From: Bryobacteraceae bacterium
GTDB taxonomy: Bacteria > Acidobacteriota > Terriglobia > Bryobacterales > Bryobacteraceae
Direction: 5' to 3'
DNA: 64,000 nt
NCBI GenBank assembly: GCA_019752335.1
Contig: JAIEMJ010000044.1
Coordinates: 54,627-118,626 of the forward strand
Position numbers and translations under genes: made by a program. The notes under the pieces were generated by a model that saw only the letters and a program-made list of their open reading frames with translations, searched no databases and was not told the origin of the DNA. Below are positions 17,029-26,895 of this stretch, piece after piece. Position 1 is the stretch's first letter. Each line of letters opens with the position of its first letter.

Positions 17029-18696
17029 ATGCGTATCGTATTGCCCCTGCTTGCTGTCCTGCTGCTTGCCACGTGCCAGCGCAATGAAGAACACTACGAC
17101 CTGATCATCGCCGGCGGGGCGGTGCTCGATGGCGAGAATCACCCCGCCGTCGACACCGACATCGGCATCCGCGGCGGATTGATCGCCCGCATTGGACCCC
17201 TGGGCAGCGCCGACGCCACCCAACGTATCGATGCGCGCGGCCTGACGGTGGCACCCGGCTTCATCGACGTCCACTCGCATTCGGACTACACCATGCTGCG
17301 CGAACCCAAGGGCGAGAGCATGGTCCGCCAAGGCGTGACGACGCAGATTCTGGGCGAAGGGCCATCGGCGGGTCCGGTGAAGCCGGAGAAGCGCGGCCTG
17401 GAGGTGGAAGGCGTCAAAGTGGATTGGAGCACGCTCGGCGGCTACTTCGCGCGGCTCGAAAAGCAGGGCATCGCCACGAACATCGGCTCCTATGTGGGGC
17501 AAGGGCAGATTTGGAACTACGTCATGGGCGATACGTTTCAATTGCCGGGGCCGGCCGAGATGGAGGCGATGAAGAAGCTGATCGCCGAAGCGATGGATGA
17601 TGGCGCGCTGGGCCTTTCGTCGCAACTGATGCTGCCTCCGGCGAACCTGGCGCACGCTCCGGAGTTGGGTCAACTGGCGAGCGCCATTTCCCCCGGCCAC
17701 GGGATTTACTCGTCGCACATTCGCGACGAAGGCGAAACCGTGTTCGCGGCGGTGGACGAAGCCATCGACGTCGGCCGGCGCGCCAAGGTCCCGGTGGACA
17801 TCATCCACCTGAAGATCGCGCACAAGAAGCTGTGGGGCCGCATGGCCGAAGTGGTGGCGAGAATCGAGAAGGCCCGCGCCGAGGGGCTCACCGTCACGGC
17901 CAATGTCTACCCGTATACGGCGGGCCAGAATAGCCTGGTTTCCATCGTGCCGCCCTGGGCGCACGAAGGCGGGCGCGAAAAGCTGCTCGCCCGGCTGCGC
18001 AACCCGGCGGATCGCGCGCGGATGCACAAAGAGGTCCTCAGCGGCTTGCCCAATTGGTACAACCACTATCTCGCCACCGGCGACGGCTGGGCAGGCATGC
18101 TGCTGGTGTCGCTCAAGAGCGAGCGCTTCAAACGCTTTCAAGGCAAACGAATGAGCGACGTAATCGCCGCCGAAGGGAAGGATCCCGTGGAGACGATGTT
18201 CGACGTAATCCTTGAAGAGCGCGGCCAAACGCCTACCGTCTTCTTCCATCACAGCGAGCAGGACATGCGGCTCGCGCTGAAGCAGCCGTGGACCTCGATC
18301 GGGTCAGACGGCGCCGCCGTGAATCCCGAAGGCCCCACCGGCGTGCCGCACCATCATCCGCGCTACTACGGTACGTTTCCGCGCATCCTCGGCAAGTACG
18401 TCCGCGAAGAGAAGGTGCTGACGTTGCCGGAAGCCGTCTACAAGATGACCGCACTCAACGCCGACAAGCTCGGCATCCGCGACCGCGGACGTCTCAAAGA
18501 GGGGCTCGCGGCCGACATTACGCTCTTCAACGCGCGCATGGTGATTGACCAGGCTACGTTCGAGAAGCCGAAGCAATACCCGATTGGCATTCCTTATGTG
18601 ATCGTGAACGGCCAGATCGTGCTGGACCGTGCACGGCACACCGGCAACTTGCCCGGGAAGATCGTTTATGGAGGCGGGAAGAAAAAAGAGAGGTGA
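17029..18696 (+). CDS. N-acyl-D-amino-acid deacylase family amidohydrolase, lipoprotein
   Basis: The protein has 555 residues. A lipobox signal (LLAVLLLATC) puts it in the periplasm or outer membrane. The composite TIM-barrel amidohydrolase shows the metal motif FIDVHSHSDYTML, DIIHLKIAH around the carboxylated-Lys/His region and TSIGSDG near the C-terminus. The order VAPGFIDVHSH ... IGSDGAAV ... HPRYYGTFPRILGKYVRE is typical of D-aminoacylases. These release D-amino acids from N-acyl forms, for example in wall turnover. Start ATG 17029 gives the signal peptide directly. Confidence 0.88.
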   Translation: MRIVLPLLAVLLLATCQRNEEHYDLIIAGGAVLDGENHPAVDTDIGIRGGLIARIGPLGSADATQRIDARGLTVAPGFIDVHSHSDYTMLREPKGESMVRQGVTTQILGEGPSAGPVKPEKRGLEVEGVKVDWSTLGGYFARLEKQGIATNIGSYVGQGQIWNYVMGDTFQLPGPAEMEAMKKLIAEAMDDGALGLSSQLMLPPANLAHAPELGQLASAISPGHGIYSSHIRDEGETVFAAVDEAIDVGRRAKVPVDIIHLKIAHKKLWGRMAEVVARIEKARAEGLTVTANVYPYTAGQNSLVSIVPPWAHEGGREKLLARLRNPADRARMHKEVLSGLPNWYNHYLATGDGWAGMLLVSLKSERFKRFQGKRMSDVIAAEGKDPVETMFDVILEERGQTPTVFFHHSEQDMRLALKQPWTSIGSDGAAVNPEGPTGVPHHHPRYYGTFPRILGKYVREEKVLTLPEAVYKMTALNADKLGIRDRGRLKEGLAADITLFNARMVIDQATFEKPKQYPIGIPYVIVNGQIVLDRARHTGNLPGKIVYGGGKKKER

Positions 18697-18730
18697 GCGC
18701 CAAACATGAGAGAGGGGCCTGGCGCTCACC
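18692..18730. terminator. Hairpin between converging genes
   Basis: GGTGAGCGCCA at 18692-18702 pairs with TGGCGCTCACC at 18720-18730 around a 17-base loop. The 5' arm includes the stop codon of the amidohydrolase. There is no T-run, so termination is inferred from position only. Confidence 0.4.
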
Positions 18731-18832
18731 AAGATTGGTCCAGAGCCAGATTGCGAGCTGGCTTCCGGGGAGGACTACTTGCTACTACCCTATAGTGCGT
18801 TTCGCGAGCGATTCGTCTCACTTATTTTCGAA

Positions 18833-19207
18833 CTATTTTTCGAGAGTGTAGGGAATCGTGACAAAGGGGTGCCGCTCCGGGGAGAAATCCTTCGTATTGC
18901 GGGTAGCCAGCTTCAGATTGTGGGTCTGGGCGACGGCTGCTTGCAGAGTATCCGGCAATTTCCAGCGATGCTCGCGCCGTAGCTTGGCGGCCAGGTCAGC
19001 GACCTGCTTCGTGATATCGAGAACCGGAAAGATATCGAGCAGAGGCAAGGCTAAAACCGTGCCGGCCTCATCAAAGCCAGCCAGGACCTCAGCGCGCGTG
19101 ATGACGGAGATCGCGGCGCCGCCGTGTACCATGCGCAAGTAAGCCGTCGCGGCCGGGATATTGTTAAAGTGGTCGATCAGAATGACGGAGTCCAGCAGGA
19201 GCGTCAC
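18833..19207 (-). CDS. vapC: VapC-type PIN domain toxin
   Basis: Putative ribonuclease toxin of 124 residues. PIN acidic residues are visible at D6 (LLLDSVILIDHF), E40 (TRAEVLAGF), D86 (LPDTLQAAVA) and near 104-107 (ATRNTKDF), which together form the metal site. Translation starts at GTG immediately after the TAA of vapB, as expected for a coupled toxin-antitoxin operon. An intact catalytic set suggests an active toxin. Confidence 0.88.
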   Translation of the reverse strand: MTLLLDSVILIDHFNNIPAATAYLRMVHGGAAISVITRAEVLAGFDEAGTVLALPLLDIFPVLDITKQVADLAAKLRREHRWKLPDTLQAAVAQTHNLKLATRNTKDFSPERHPFVTIPYTLEK

Positions 19208-19429
19208 TTACCACTCCTGCCGTGACTTTTCCTGATACGACAGGCCGTCGCCGTTTTGCCAAATTCCTTTTGTTTGCTGCAAGATGGAATCGAACTGGCC
19301 GCGTTCCTGCTCTTGCAAAAGACGAACCGCCCGCCGGACGAGTTCGGTCATCGGCACGCCCTCCTGGGCCGCGCGTGTATCAAGCCACTGCTTGATATCT
19401 GGTTCAATTGAGATGACGGTTCTAGTCAT
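19208..19429 (-). CDS. vapB: VapB-type ribbon-helix-helix antitoxin
   Basis: The protein has 73 residues from ATG 19429; an in-frame ATG at 19444 would add five residues. The N-terminus MTRTVISIEPDIKQWLDTRAAQEGVPMTELVRRAVRLL is cut here into a beta strand (TRTVISIEP) and two helices of an RHH/CopG DNA-binding domain. The C-terminal part (FDSILQQTKGIWQNGDGL) is the likely toxin-binding tail. It directly precedes vapC and probably represses its own operon. Confidence 0.82.
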   Translation of the reverse strand: MTRTVISIEPDIKQWLDTRAAQEGVPMTELVRRAVRLLQEQERGQFDSILQQTKGIWQNGDGLSYQEKSRQEW

Positions 19430-19459
19430 ACTTGATGATAGCATTGGCGTGATATCATG

Positions 19460-20809
19460 TCAAGACTTGGCATGAGTCACGCGCTCGATAGCGAGGGTAC
19501 GCATGCGTTTGTGGAGGTTGGTGCGCTCCATACCGAGTCCGCGAGCGGCTTGGGAGACGTTCCACGAGGCGGCTTCGAGGGCTTTCAAAATCTGCTCTCG
19601 CTCGGCCATGTCACGCGCTTCGTGCAGGGCGGACCGGGGAGTGCTGGCGGCCGGCGCGGCGCGGACCTCCAGGGGGACCACGGCCGGGTCAATGGCGTCG
19701 CCGGGCGAAAGGATCGCCATGCGCTCCACGATGTTGCGGAGTTCGCGGACGTTGCCGGGCCAGTGGTAAGCCGAGAGCAGGTCATAGACTTCGGGCGCCA
19801 CCTGCTTCGGGCGGAAGTTATTCCGGCCGCAGAACTCCTCCAAGAAATAAGCGGCGATGGCCGGAATGTCGGACGGCCGTTCGCGCAGGCTGGGGACGCG
19901 GAGAGGCATCACGGAGAGGCGGTAGTAGAGGTCCTCGCGGAACTTGCCTTGGGCGACCATCTCGGTGAGGTCGCGATTGGTCGCGGCGAGCACGCGCACT
20001 TGCACCTGAATCGGACGCTCGCCGCCGACGCGATGGAACTCGCCCTCCTGCAAGACGCGGAGCAACTTGGCTTGCGAATTGGCGTGCAGGTCGCCGACTT
20101 CGTCGAGGAACAACGTACCGCCGTCGGCGAGTTCGAATTTGCCCCGGCGCAGGGCGGTCGCTCCGGTGAAGGAGCCCTTTTCGTGGCCGAATAGCTCGCT
20201 CTCAATCAAGTCATTCGGAATGGCGGCGCAGTTTACCTTGACGAACGCGCCGTGGGAAAAGGGGCTTTCGCGATGGATGTGCGCGGCGATCAATTCTTTG
20301 CCCGTGCCGCTTTCGCCAATCAGCAAAACGCGAGCGTCGCTGCGGGCGGCCAGAGTCGCTTGCTCCAGCACTTGTAAGAAAGCCGGCGAACTGCCCACCA
20401 TCTTCGGCCCGGCGCCGATCTGCTCCTTCAGGCGTTGGTTCTCTTCGCGCAGCGAACGCTGCTCCAGCGCGTTGGCGACGCCGAGCAGCACGCGCTCGCG
20501 CGCCAGCGGCTTTTCCAGAAAGTCAAAGGCGCCGGCGCGTGTCGCCTCCACGGCGTCGGCGATGGTGCCGTGGCCGGAGATCATGATTACGGGCGCGCTG
20601 GAACCTTCTTGCCGCAGGGCGCGAAGCAAGTCGATGCCGTTGCCGTCGGGCAGACGGACGTCGAATAGATAAAGGTCGGCTTTGGGCGCCGTCTGGAAGG
20701 CGGCGGCGGAGTGGCACAGTAACACGGAGTAACCTTCGCGCTCCAGAATCATCCGCAAGCTGCGCCCGATATTCTCCTCGTCGTCGACGATCAAAATCCG
20801 ATTTGCCAT
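19460..20809 (-). CDS. Sigma-54-dependent NtrC-family response regulator
   Basis: The protein has 449 residues. The receiver domain has the phosphoacceptor Asp in LYLFDVRLPDG (about D54) and the switch residues in MISGHGT and FLEKPL. The AAA+ domain shows Walker A GESGTGKE, the sigma-54 loop as GSFTGA instead of GAFTGA, and LFLDEVGDL. A Fis-type HTH closes the protein (ASWNVSQAARGLGMERTNLHKRM). It follows the histidine kinase gene after 3 bp, so both form one two-component system. The nearest gene downstream is vapBC; the regulated promoters are not evident. Confidence 0.94.
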   Translation of the reverse strand: MANRILIVDDEENIGRSLRMILEREGYSVLLCHSAAAFQTAPKADLYLFDVRLPDGNGIDLLRALRQEGSSAPVIMISGHGTIADAVEATRAGAFDFLEKPLARERVLLGVANALEQRSLREENQRLKEQIGAGPKMVGSSPAFLQVLEQATLAARSDARVLLIGESGTGKELIAAHIHRESPFSHGAFVKVNCAAIPNDLIESELFGHEKGSFTGATALRRGKFELADGGTLFLDEVGDLHANSQAKLLRVLQEGEFHRVGGERPIQVQVRVLAATNRDLTEMVAQGKFREDLYYRLSVMPLRVPSLRERPSDIPAIAAYFLEEFCGRNNFRPKQVAPEVYDLLSAYHWPGNVRELRNIVERMAILSPGDAIDPAVVPLEVRAAPAASTPRSALHEARDMAEREQILKALEAASWNVSQAARGLGMERTNLHKRMRTLAIERVTHAKS

Positions 20810-20812
20810 GAG

Positions 20813-22177
20813 TTAGCTACTTTCCGCGACCGCTGGAAGAATGACCCGAAAAGCCGCTCCACCGAGTTCGCTGTCAATTAATTCGATATCGCCGCGATTG
20901 AGCAAAGCGCTCTTGCGCGCGATGGAGAGGCCAAGCCCCATGCCGCTTTTCTTAAACGAGATGGTGGGCTCAAAGAGACTCTGCCGTGCGGTGGGCGACA
21001 GGCCGGGGCCCGAGTCATGCACCTCAATCGCGACGCGACCGTCGGCGAGGCGTTGGCTGAGCGAAAGAATCGCCGGGGCGGCTTGGGCGGCATTTTCCAT
21101 CAGGTTCGTGAGAATGCCGCGCACCAGGTCCTCGTCGGCCCAAGCGCGGGGAGTCGCGCTATCCAGGCGGCTCTGGTAGCTCACCTCCGGATGGCCGGAC
21201 TTCAGAAAGGCCATCCGCTCCTCCAGCAGCGCGTTCACGTCGAGCGCGGCCGGATGCACCGGCGGCTCCGAGGCCAAGTCAGAGAAGGCGCGCACGCGGC
21301 GCTCCAGGCCGGTGACTTCGTCAGCGACAATCTGCGCGGCCTGCTTCAAAAAAGCCGGGTCGCTCGAGCCATGGCGCGCGACCATCTCCTCCACCGTCAG
21401 GCGAATCGGGGTGAGCGAGTTCTTCACCTCGTGCGCCATCTTGCGCGCCAGCATCTGCCAGCTCTCCAGGCGCGCGACGAACAAGAAGCGCTCGCGATTC
21501 CGCTCCAGTTGCGCCGCCATGTCGTTGAAGCCGTCGATGGCCTGGCCAATCTCGTCCAAACGGTGTACGGGTACGCGGACATTGGCCTCGCCCTGGCCAA
21601 AGCGCCGCAGCGCGCCAGCCAACTGCTGAATCGGCTGCGCGATGCGGTGGGTTAGATATACCAGTAACGCCAGAGCCAGCAGCCAGGTGGCACTAGCCAG
21701 CACCAGGAACGTCGTGAAGAAACCGCCGCGCCAATCGCGCTCACGCGCTTTCTCCACCTGCGCACGCGCTTCGCTGTACTGGCGCGCCAGTTTGCTCAGG
21801 CCGACGGGCCCTAAAGACTCTTCGTAAACGGCGATGCGCGGGCCCTGACGTACCAGATAACGCAGATGGTCACCGTCCGGGCCGGTAAGTTCGAACCGCT
21901 CCGGTTCATTGCCCGTCGCAAAGGCGGCCAAGTCCTGCGGCCAGGGTGCCTGCACCACCCGGTCCGGCGCGGGTTTGGTTTGCAGGCTGAGGCGTGCCCG
22001 GCGATAGAGTTCACGGCCAGTCACTTCGAGCGAGCGGGAGACGTGGTCGAGCTCGCGGGTGGCAGTAAGGTCAAAGGAGCGGTCAATCAAGGAGCGCACC
22101 AGCCAGATGGTGAGCGCGAGCGGTGCCAGTGTGGCCAGAAAGAAGACGGCGATGAGGCGAGTGCGCAGCCGGTGCAT
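20813..22177 (-). CDS. NtrY-like membrane sensor histidine kinase
   Basis: The protein has 454 residues. TM1 is at about 8-27, a periplasmic sensor region lies at about 28-155, TM2 at about 158-180, and a HAMP domain follows (HRIAQPIQQLAGALRRFGQG). The phosphoacceptor box reads MAHEVKNSLTPIRLTVEEM. ATPase motifs follow: the N box near LMENAAQAAP and the G boxes HDSGPGLSP and GMGLGLSIARK. The architecture matches NtrY. The kinase starts 3 bp after the stop of a degraded frame upstream, so it may have inherited a new promoter region there. Confidence 0.92.
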   Translation of the reverse strand: MHRLRTRLIAVFFLATLAPLALTIWLVRSLIDRSFDLTATRELDHVSRSLEVTGRELYRRARLSLQTKPAPDRVVQAPWPQDLAAFATGNEPERFELTGPDGDHLRYLVRQGPRIAVYEESLGPVGLSKLARQYSEARAQVEKARERDWRGGFFTTFLVLASATWLLALALLVYLTHRIAQPIQQLAGALRRFGQGEANVRVPVHRLDEIGQAIDGFNDMAAQLERNRERFLFVARLESWQMLARKMAHEVKNSLTPIRLTVEEMVARHGSSDPAFLKQAAQIVADEVTGLERRVRAFSDLASEPPVHPAALDVNALLEERMAFLKSGHPEVSYQSRLDSATPRAWADEDLVRGILTNLMENAAQAAPAILSLSQRLADGRVAIEVHDSGPGLSPTARQSLFEPTISFKKSGMGLGLSIARKSALLNRGDIELIDSELGGAAFRVILPAVAESS

Positions 22178-22180
22178 GAC

Positions 22181-22950
22181 TTACTTACAGCGTAGCGAGC
22201 CGGAATGCTGCACGCCAGAAGCCGATAGCAGTTTGCCCGCCAACTCGTAAGTATCTGATCCTGATCGGCGGACGAATGCACCAGGTGTGCCGTCCGCGCA
22301 CAGGTGGCCGTGGGAGCCAACAACGCCAGCCTGCCAGGCTGGGCGCTTGAAGCTGAGCGGCTGGAATCCTTGGCAAGATAGCGGTTGGGGTAGAGGCTGC
22401 GGAGCGCGCTGCGATTTCGGAACTGGGTTCCGCTTAAGACTGATGGGTAGGTGGCTCCCAGTCGGCGGGCGGCCGAGGTTGATGTTGATGTGGCGCTGGA
22501 AGGCGCGGCGCTTGGCTTCGGCGGCTTGTTCTTCCGGGGTGGGTTTGGGTTCGTTTGGGGTGGCTTCGGTTTCGGATTTGGGTTCGATTGGGGTGGGTTC
22601 TTCTTCCGGCTCCGGGATATGGCGTTGGGCTTGTAAGTCGCGGAGATCTTTGAGGCTGTTGCGGTAGATGCGATTGAATTGGGCGTCGTAGCGGAGGTAG
22701 AGCTTTAGGATTTGTTCGGATTTGGCGATGCCGTTGGCGAGGTGGGCGCGGGGGTCGGCGTTGGGGAGGGTTTTGCGGAAGTCCTTTTCGCCTTGCGCGA
22801 TGGCGACTTCGGGTTGGGCGGCTTCGGCGGCCCAGAGCCGCTGTTGGCGGAACTTGGCGTAGACGGCTTCGGTGAGTAAGTCGAGCTCGTGTTGGCCTTG
22901 GGGTGAGTAAGTGGCCAGATAGTCACCGGCTCGTCCTCGGCGGTCCGTTT
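22181..22950 (-). pseudogene. Remnant of a transposon-associated-type hypothetical protein
   Basis: The minus frame runs on from the end of the DUF1501 gene without a usable start. Its first 110 residues (YSPQGQHELDLLTEAVYAKFRQQRLW ... KLYLRYDAQFNRIYRNSLKDLRDLQAQR) are cut here in two pieces. They match the C-terminal half of a widespread acidobacterial/planctomycete family that normally begins with an NALKHG-type segment, absent here. A Pro/Glu-rich linker follows (PEEEPTPIEPKSETEATP), then junk-like sequence to a TAA at 22181. I read it as a 5'-truncated gene. The family resemblance is from memory and is not proven. Confidence 0.55.
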
Positions 22951-22964
22951 CGTCACCCGCCGAC

Positions 22965-24371
22965 TCAGGCCAAAATGGCGTGGATGGGCTCCCCGTAGTC
23001 GAGGTCGATCCGCTTGTGGCCCGGGACTTCGAGCTTCCGCGGGTCGATGCCGAGTTGATGCAGAATCGTGGCGTGAATGTCGGTGACATAGTGCCGGTGC
23101 TCGACGGCGTGGAAACCGATTTCGTCTGTGGCCCCGTGCGCGACGCCGCCTTTGATGCCGCCGCCGGCCAGCCAGGCTGAGAAGCCGTAAGGATGATGAT
23201 CCCGGCCGTTCGTACCCTCCGCGCCCGGCGTCCGTCCAAACTCCGTCGCGAAGACGACCAGCGTATCCTCCAGCAGACCGCGCTGCTTCAGGTCCTTCAA
23301 CAGCCCCGCAATCGGCTGATCCACCTGCGCACACAGTTCGCCGTGCGTCTTCTTCAAATTGCTATGCGCGTCCCACTTGCCGGCGCCCCCCGTGCTGCCA
23401 TGGAACACCTGGATAAAGCGCACGCCGCTCTCCGCCAAACGGCGCGCCGCCAGCAGCGTTTCGCCGAACGGCTTGGTCACTTCGTGGTCCAACCCATACA
23501 GCTTGCGCGTCGCCTCGCTCTCCACGCCCAGTTGCATCACCTCTGGCACTGCGGTTTGCATCCGGAAGGCCAACTCGTAGGATTGAATCCGCGCCTTCAG
23601 CGCCGGATCGTCCGGATATTCGATCTGCGCCAGCCGGTTGAAATCGCGGATCAGGTCGAACTGCCGCCGCTGCTCCGCCGCCGTCGTCGCTGTATAGGAC
23701 TTGGCATAAGACAGCGGACTCTCCGGCTTCACGTCCAGCCGCACCCCGCCATGCTGCGGACCCAAGTAACCCGCCCCGTGCGCCCCCGGACCACCGCAGC
23801 AAGTATCGATCGGATCGCCCAGCACCACAAACTGCGGCAGATTCTCATTCAAGGACCCCAAGCCGTAATGCACCCAGGACCCAATCGTCGGCAACTGGCC
23901 TTCCAGCACATGCCGCCCCGTATGAAACTGCATCTGCGCCCCGTGGTTGTTATCCGTCGTCCACAGGGACCGCACCACGGCGATATCGTCAATGCAGCTA
24001 CCCACGTGTGGGAACCAGTCGCTCACTTCGATGCCGCTTTGCCCGCGCTTCTGGAAGCCCGTCTGCAAGGGGTACAAGCGTGGTTGCGCTTTATGGAGGC
24101 CGGCGATCAGTTCGCGCAGATTCTGCTTCACCAGCGGACTTTCGAGCGCCGCCGCGTGCGGCGTATCACCCAACAGCCGGCCCGCGTATTTGTTCAACTC
24201 GGGCTTCGGATCGAAGCTCTCCATGTGGCTCACGCCGCCCACCATGAAGAGCCAGATCACGCGCTTGGCCTTTGCTTGCGGAGCGGGCGCCTGTGCGGCC
24301 ATCATGGAGCCCAGGGCCAGGCCAGTAAAGCCCATGCCCGTATCGGTGAGAAATTGCCGGCGTCGCATCAA
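22965..24371 (-). CDS. DUF1501 secreted sulfatase-like protein, copy B
   Basis: The protein has 468 residues with a twin-arginine-like signal ([23 protein letters not shown]). Typical DUF1501 segments are [60 protein letters not shown] in pieces, and the C-terminal [17 protein letters not shown]. The fold is alkaline-phosphatase/sulfatase-like; substrate is unknown, and polysaccharide breakdown is often proposed. It follows the cytochrome/DUF1553 gene after 13 bp, the normal partner order for this family. Confidence 0.92.
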   Translation of the reverse strand: MMRRRQFLTDTGMGFTGLALGSMMAAQAPAPQAKAKRVIWLFMVGGVSHMESFDPKPELNKYAGRLLGDTPHAAALESPLVKQNLRELIAGLHKAQPRLYPLQTGFQKRGQSGIEVSDWFPHVGSCIDDIAVVRSLWTTDNNHGAQMQFHTGRHVLEGQLPTIGSWVHYGLGSLNENLPQFVVLGDPIDTCCGGPGAHGAGYLGPQHGGVRLDVKPESPLSYAKSYTATTAAEQRRQFDLIRDFNRLAQIEYPDDPALKARIQSYELAFRMQTAVPEVMQLGVESEATRKLYGLDHEVTKPFGETLLAARRLAESGVRFIQVFHGSTGGAGKWDAHSNLKKTHGELCAQVDQPIAGLLKDLKQRGLLEDTLVVFATEFGRTPGAEGTNGRDHHPYGFSAWLAGGGIKGGVAHGATDEIGFHAVEHRHYVTDIHATILHQLGIDPRKLEVPGHKRIDLDYGEPIHAILA

Positions 24372-24384
24372 TGGTATCTCCCGC

Positions 24385-26895
24385 TTAGCGTATCGTCACA
24401 AACTCATGATGATTCAATAGTACCTGCGTCAGCATGAGCGCGCTGCCGCTGGTCTCCGCCAGCGCCAGTTCCGCCGCCGTCGGCGGACGGCCGAGTACCC
24501 GTTCGAAAACGCGCTCCGCGAAGCGCGGACCCTCCAAACGCTTCGCGATCACCGCCGCCATCTGCTGGCTGAGTTGGCTGTTCGCCATCGCCAAGGCCTG
24601 TTGCGGAACTACGCTTTCATCGCGCCGGTAGCACTCCGTCGGATTCGGCCCGTCGAAGACCTTCAGAAATTCCATTTGCCCATCGGGCGACTGGCTAAAG
24701 TACAGGCTGCGCCGGTGCGTGTCAAAGCCCTTGGCCGGGTCCAGTTCCGGGCCGCCCCGGCTGTAGTCGAGTTCACCGGCCACGGCGAGTGTGCTGTCGC
24801 GCACGGCCTCCGCTTCCAGGCGCCGCGGATTCATGCGCCACAGATAGCGATTGTCGGGGTCGATCTTCGCGTTCGGATGCTCCGCCGTCCCCGCCGTGGA
24901 GCGCATCTGATAGGCCTCGCTGGTGAGCATCAGGCGGTGCATCGCCTTTAGGCTCCAGCCCGTGCGCATGAATTCGGTCGCCAGGTAATCGAGTAACTCG
25001 GGATGGCTCGGCGCTTGGCCATTGCGGCCAAAGTCGAAGACCGTATTTACCAGCGCGCTGCCGAAGTGACGCAGCCAAAGGTGATTCACGGCGACGCGCG
25101 CGGTGAGCGGATTCTCGCGCGACGTGATCCACTGCGCGAGCGCCGTGCGCCGGCCGGTGCTCTTCGTCAGGTACTCCGGGCCGATCGGCGTGTAGCCGGT
25201 AGCTGGCTGGGTGAGCGCAGCGGTCGCCGCCGCCAGCCGCTTCTGCGCCTCGGCAACCTTCTTTTCGTTCGTTTTGCCGCTCAGCGCTTCGGCGAGTTCC
25301 ATGCGCGCTCCGAAGACCTTCGCGTCGCCCATGAGGATGCCCGCCGCGCGCTCCTTCGTCCGCGCCACAGCGGCGAGTTCCTCATAGCGCGGATCCGGCG
25401 GCTCGGCGTACTTCGCTTGGTCCGCCGCGATGCGGGCTTCGAGCGCCGGCAAAGCGGCCTGGGCCGCTGCCAACGTCTTCTTGGCTAGTTCCCACTGGTC
25501 CGCCGCTTGGCGCATCTTCTCGAAGCCGGTCTTCACGGGGCTGTCGGCCAGCTCTTTTTCGATCGCCGAGTAAGTCTGCTGTTGCTTAGCTAAGTCCGCT
25601 TCCGCCGCGGTAACTTTCGCGCGCGCTTCGGCCAGTAAGTCACGCGCCACAAATTCGCGCCGATCCGGATAGTAAGCCGACAGTGGTAACGAAACGGGAG
25701 TTACTTTCCCTAACGCAGGACCCAAGTGTGCGGGCACACCGGGCAAGAGAATATTCGATTTATCCGGCGTTTGAATATTGCCGCGAATGAGTAAGTAAGT
25801 CGGCCGGTCGAGGGCGGCGTCGTAGATGCGAGTCAACCCATCTTGATCGGTGTCCACTTTACCCGGCACGCGGTCGATACGGACTTCGTAGGGTTCAAAG
25901 ATCGCGCGGAAACGATAGTACTCTTCCTGCGAGATCGGATCGTACTTATGGTCATGGCAGCGGGCGCACTTTACGGTGACGCCCAGGAAGCCGAGCGCGG
26001 TATGGTCCACCGCGTCCTGCATCCAGCCGTCGCGGTCGTACTTCGAGTAATTGCGGGCCAGGAAACCCGTGGCCCGTAAAGTATCCGGATCCCCCGGAGC
26101 TACTTCGTCGCCGGCCAGCATTTCGAGGATCATGCGGTCATAGGGCTTGTCGCTGTTCAACGACTCCACGATCCAATCGCGCCAGCGCCACAGATACTTA
26201 TGGCTGTTGCGAACGTCATTGCTGCTGCGATAGCCATACCAGTCGCTGTAGCGAAAAATGTCCATGAAGTGCCGGCCCCAGCGTTCGCCGTAGCGTGGAT
26301 CCGCCAGTAACCGGTCAACTAACTCCGGGTAAGATTTCTCCGTCAGGAAGCGCTTCACGTCGGCTTCCGTCGGTGGCACGCCGAGTAAGTCCAGATAAGC
26401 CCGGCGGACTAATGTCCGTGGGTCAGCCGCCGGCACGGGCGTCAACTTACGGCGGCCACGTTCGGCCGCGAGAAACGCGTCAATTGGATTGCCCGGGCCA
26501 GGCGGCGTGGGCCGTTCGGGTTTGCGGAAGGCCCAGTGCTCTGGCGCCGCGATGGTTCCATTCTTCTCGGAAGACCACGCCGCGCCCGCATCAATCCAGG
26601 CCGCGAGCGTCGCCAATTCGGCCTCGTTTAGCCGTGCGCCGGCCTTCGGCATAAAGGGCTTGGCCTCATGCGCTGCCGCCTGATACAGCAGGCTCTCCTT
26701 GGCGTGACCCGGGATCAGGCCAGGCCCGCGCTCACCGCCGCGAATGACGCGGTCGCGCTGCGTTACGTCCAGGCCGCCCTGCCGGGTTTGCGCGTTATGG
26801 CAACCGGCACACCGCTTGGCGAGTAAGTCCACCGCCGGCGGGGTCTGCGCGTAAGTTACGGCGACGAGCCAGAGTAAGTGCTTAGACGATGCCAC
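24385..26895 (-). CDS. Cytochrome c (PSCyt1)-DUF1549-DUF1553 secreted protein, copy B
   Basis: The protein has 836 residues. A signal peptide ([14 protein letters not shown]) leads to a c-type heme domain with CAGCH at about residue 31-35. DUF1549 follows, beginning at [14 protein letters not shown] and containing [12 protein letters not shown], which is a second CxxCH. A coiled-coil middle section (about 440-560) precedes DUF1553 ([25 protein letters not shown] ... [12 protein letters not shown]). The start is GTG 26895, which overlaps the end of the DUF1501 A gene by 14 bp. It is thought to form an envelope electron-transfer or sugar-oxidising complex with its DUF1501 partner. Confidence 0.92.
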   Translation of the reverse strand: MASSKHLLWLVAVTYAQTPPAVDLLAKRCAGCHNAQTRQGGLDVTQRDRVIRGGERGPGLIPGHAKESLLYQAAAHEAKPFMPKAGARLNEAELATLAAWIDAGAAWSSEKNGTIAAPEHWAFRKPERPTPPGPGNPIDAFLAAERGRRKLTPVPAADPRTLVRRAYLDLLGVPPTEADVKRFLTEKSYPELVDRLLADPRYGERWGRHFMDIFRYSDWYGYRSSNDVRNSHKYLWRWRDWIVESLNSDKPYDRMILEMLAGDEVAPGDPDTLRATGFLARNYSKYDRDGWMQDAVDHTALGFLGVTVKCARCHDHKYDPISQEEYYRFRAIFEPYEVRIDRVPGKVDTDQDGLTRIYDAALDRPTYLLIRGNIQTPDKSNILLPGVPAHLGPALGKVTPVSLPLSAYYPDRREFVARDLLAEARAKVTAAEADLAKQQQTYSAIEKELADSPVKTGFEKMRQAADQWELAKKTLAAAQAALPALEARIAADQAKYAEPPDPRYEELAAVARTKERAAGILMGDAKVFGARMELAEALSGKTNEKKVAEAQKRLAAATAALTQPATGYTPIGPEYLTKSTGRRTALAQWITSRENPLTARVAVNHLWLRHFGSALVNTVFDFGRNGQAPSHPELLDYLATEFMRTGWSLKAMHRLMLTSEAYQMRSTAGTAEHPNAKIDPDNRYLWRMNPRRLEAEAVRDSTLAVAGELDYSRGGPELDPAKGFDTHRRSLYFSQSPDGQMEFLKVFDGPNPTECYRRDESVVPQQALAMANSQLSQQMAAVIAKRLEGPRFAERVFERVLGRPPTAAELALAETSGSALMLTQVLLNHHEFVTIR

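Noticed and set aside
16909..18252. 447-codon minus frame opposite the D-aminoacylase gene
   Set aside because: Antisense shadow of a well recognised protein; His/Arg-rich and without motif.
22450..22640. Low-complexity GGTTCG/GGGTTT-rich stretch as a possible CRISPR or satellite
   Set aside because: Irregular units that encode a Pro/Glu linker on the minus strand; no constant spacers or repeats.
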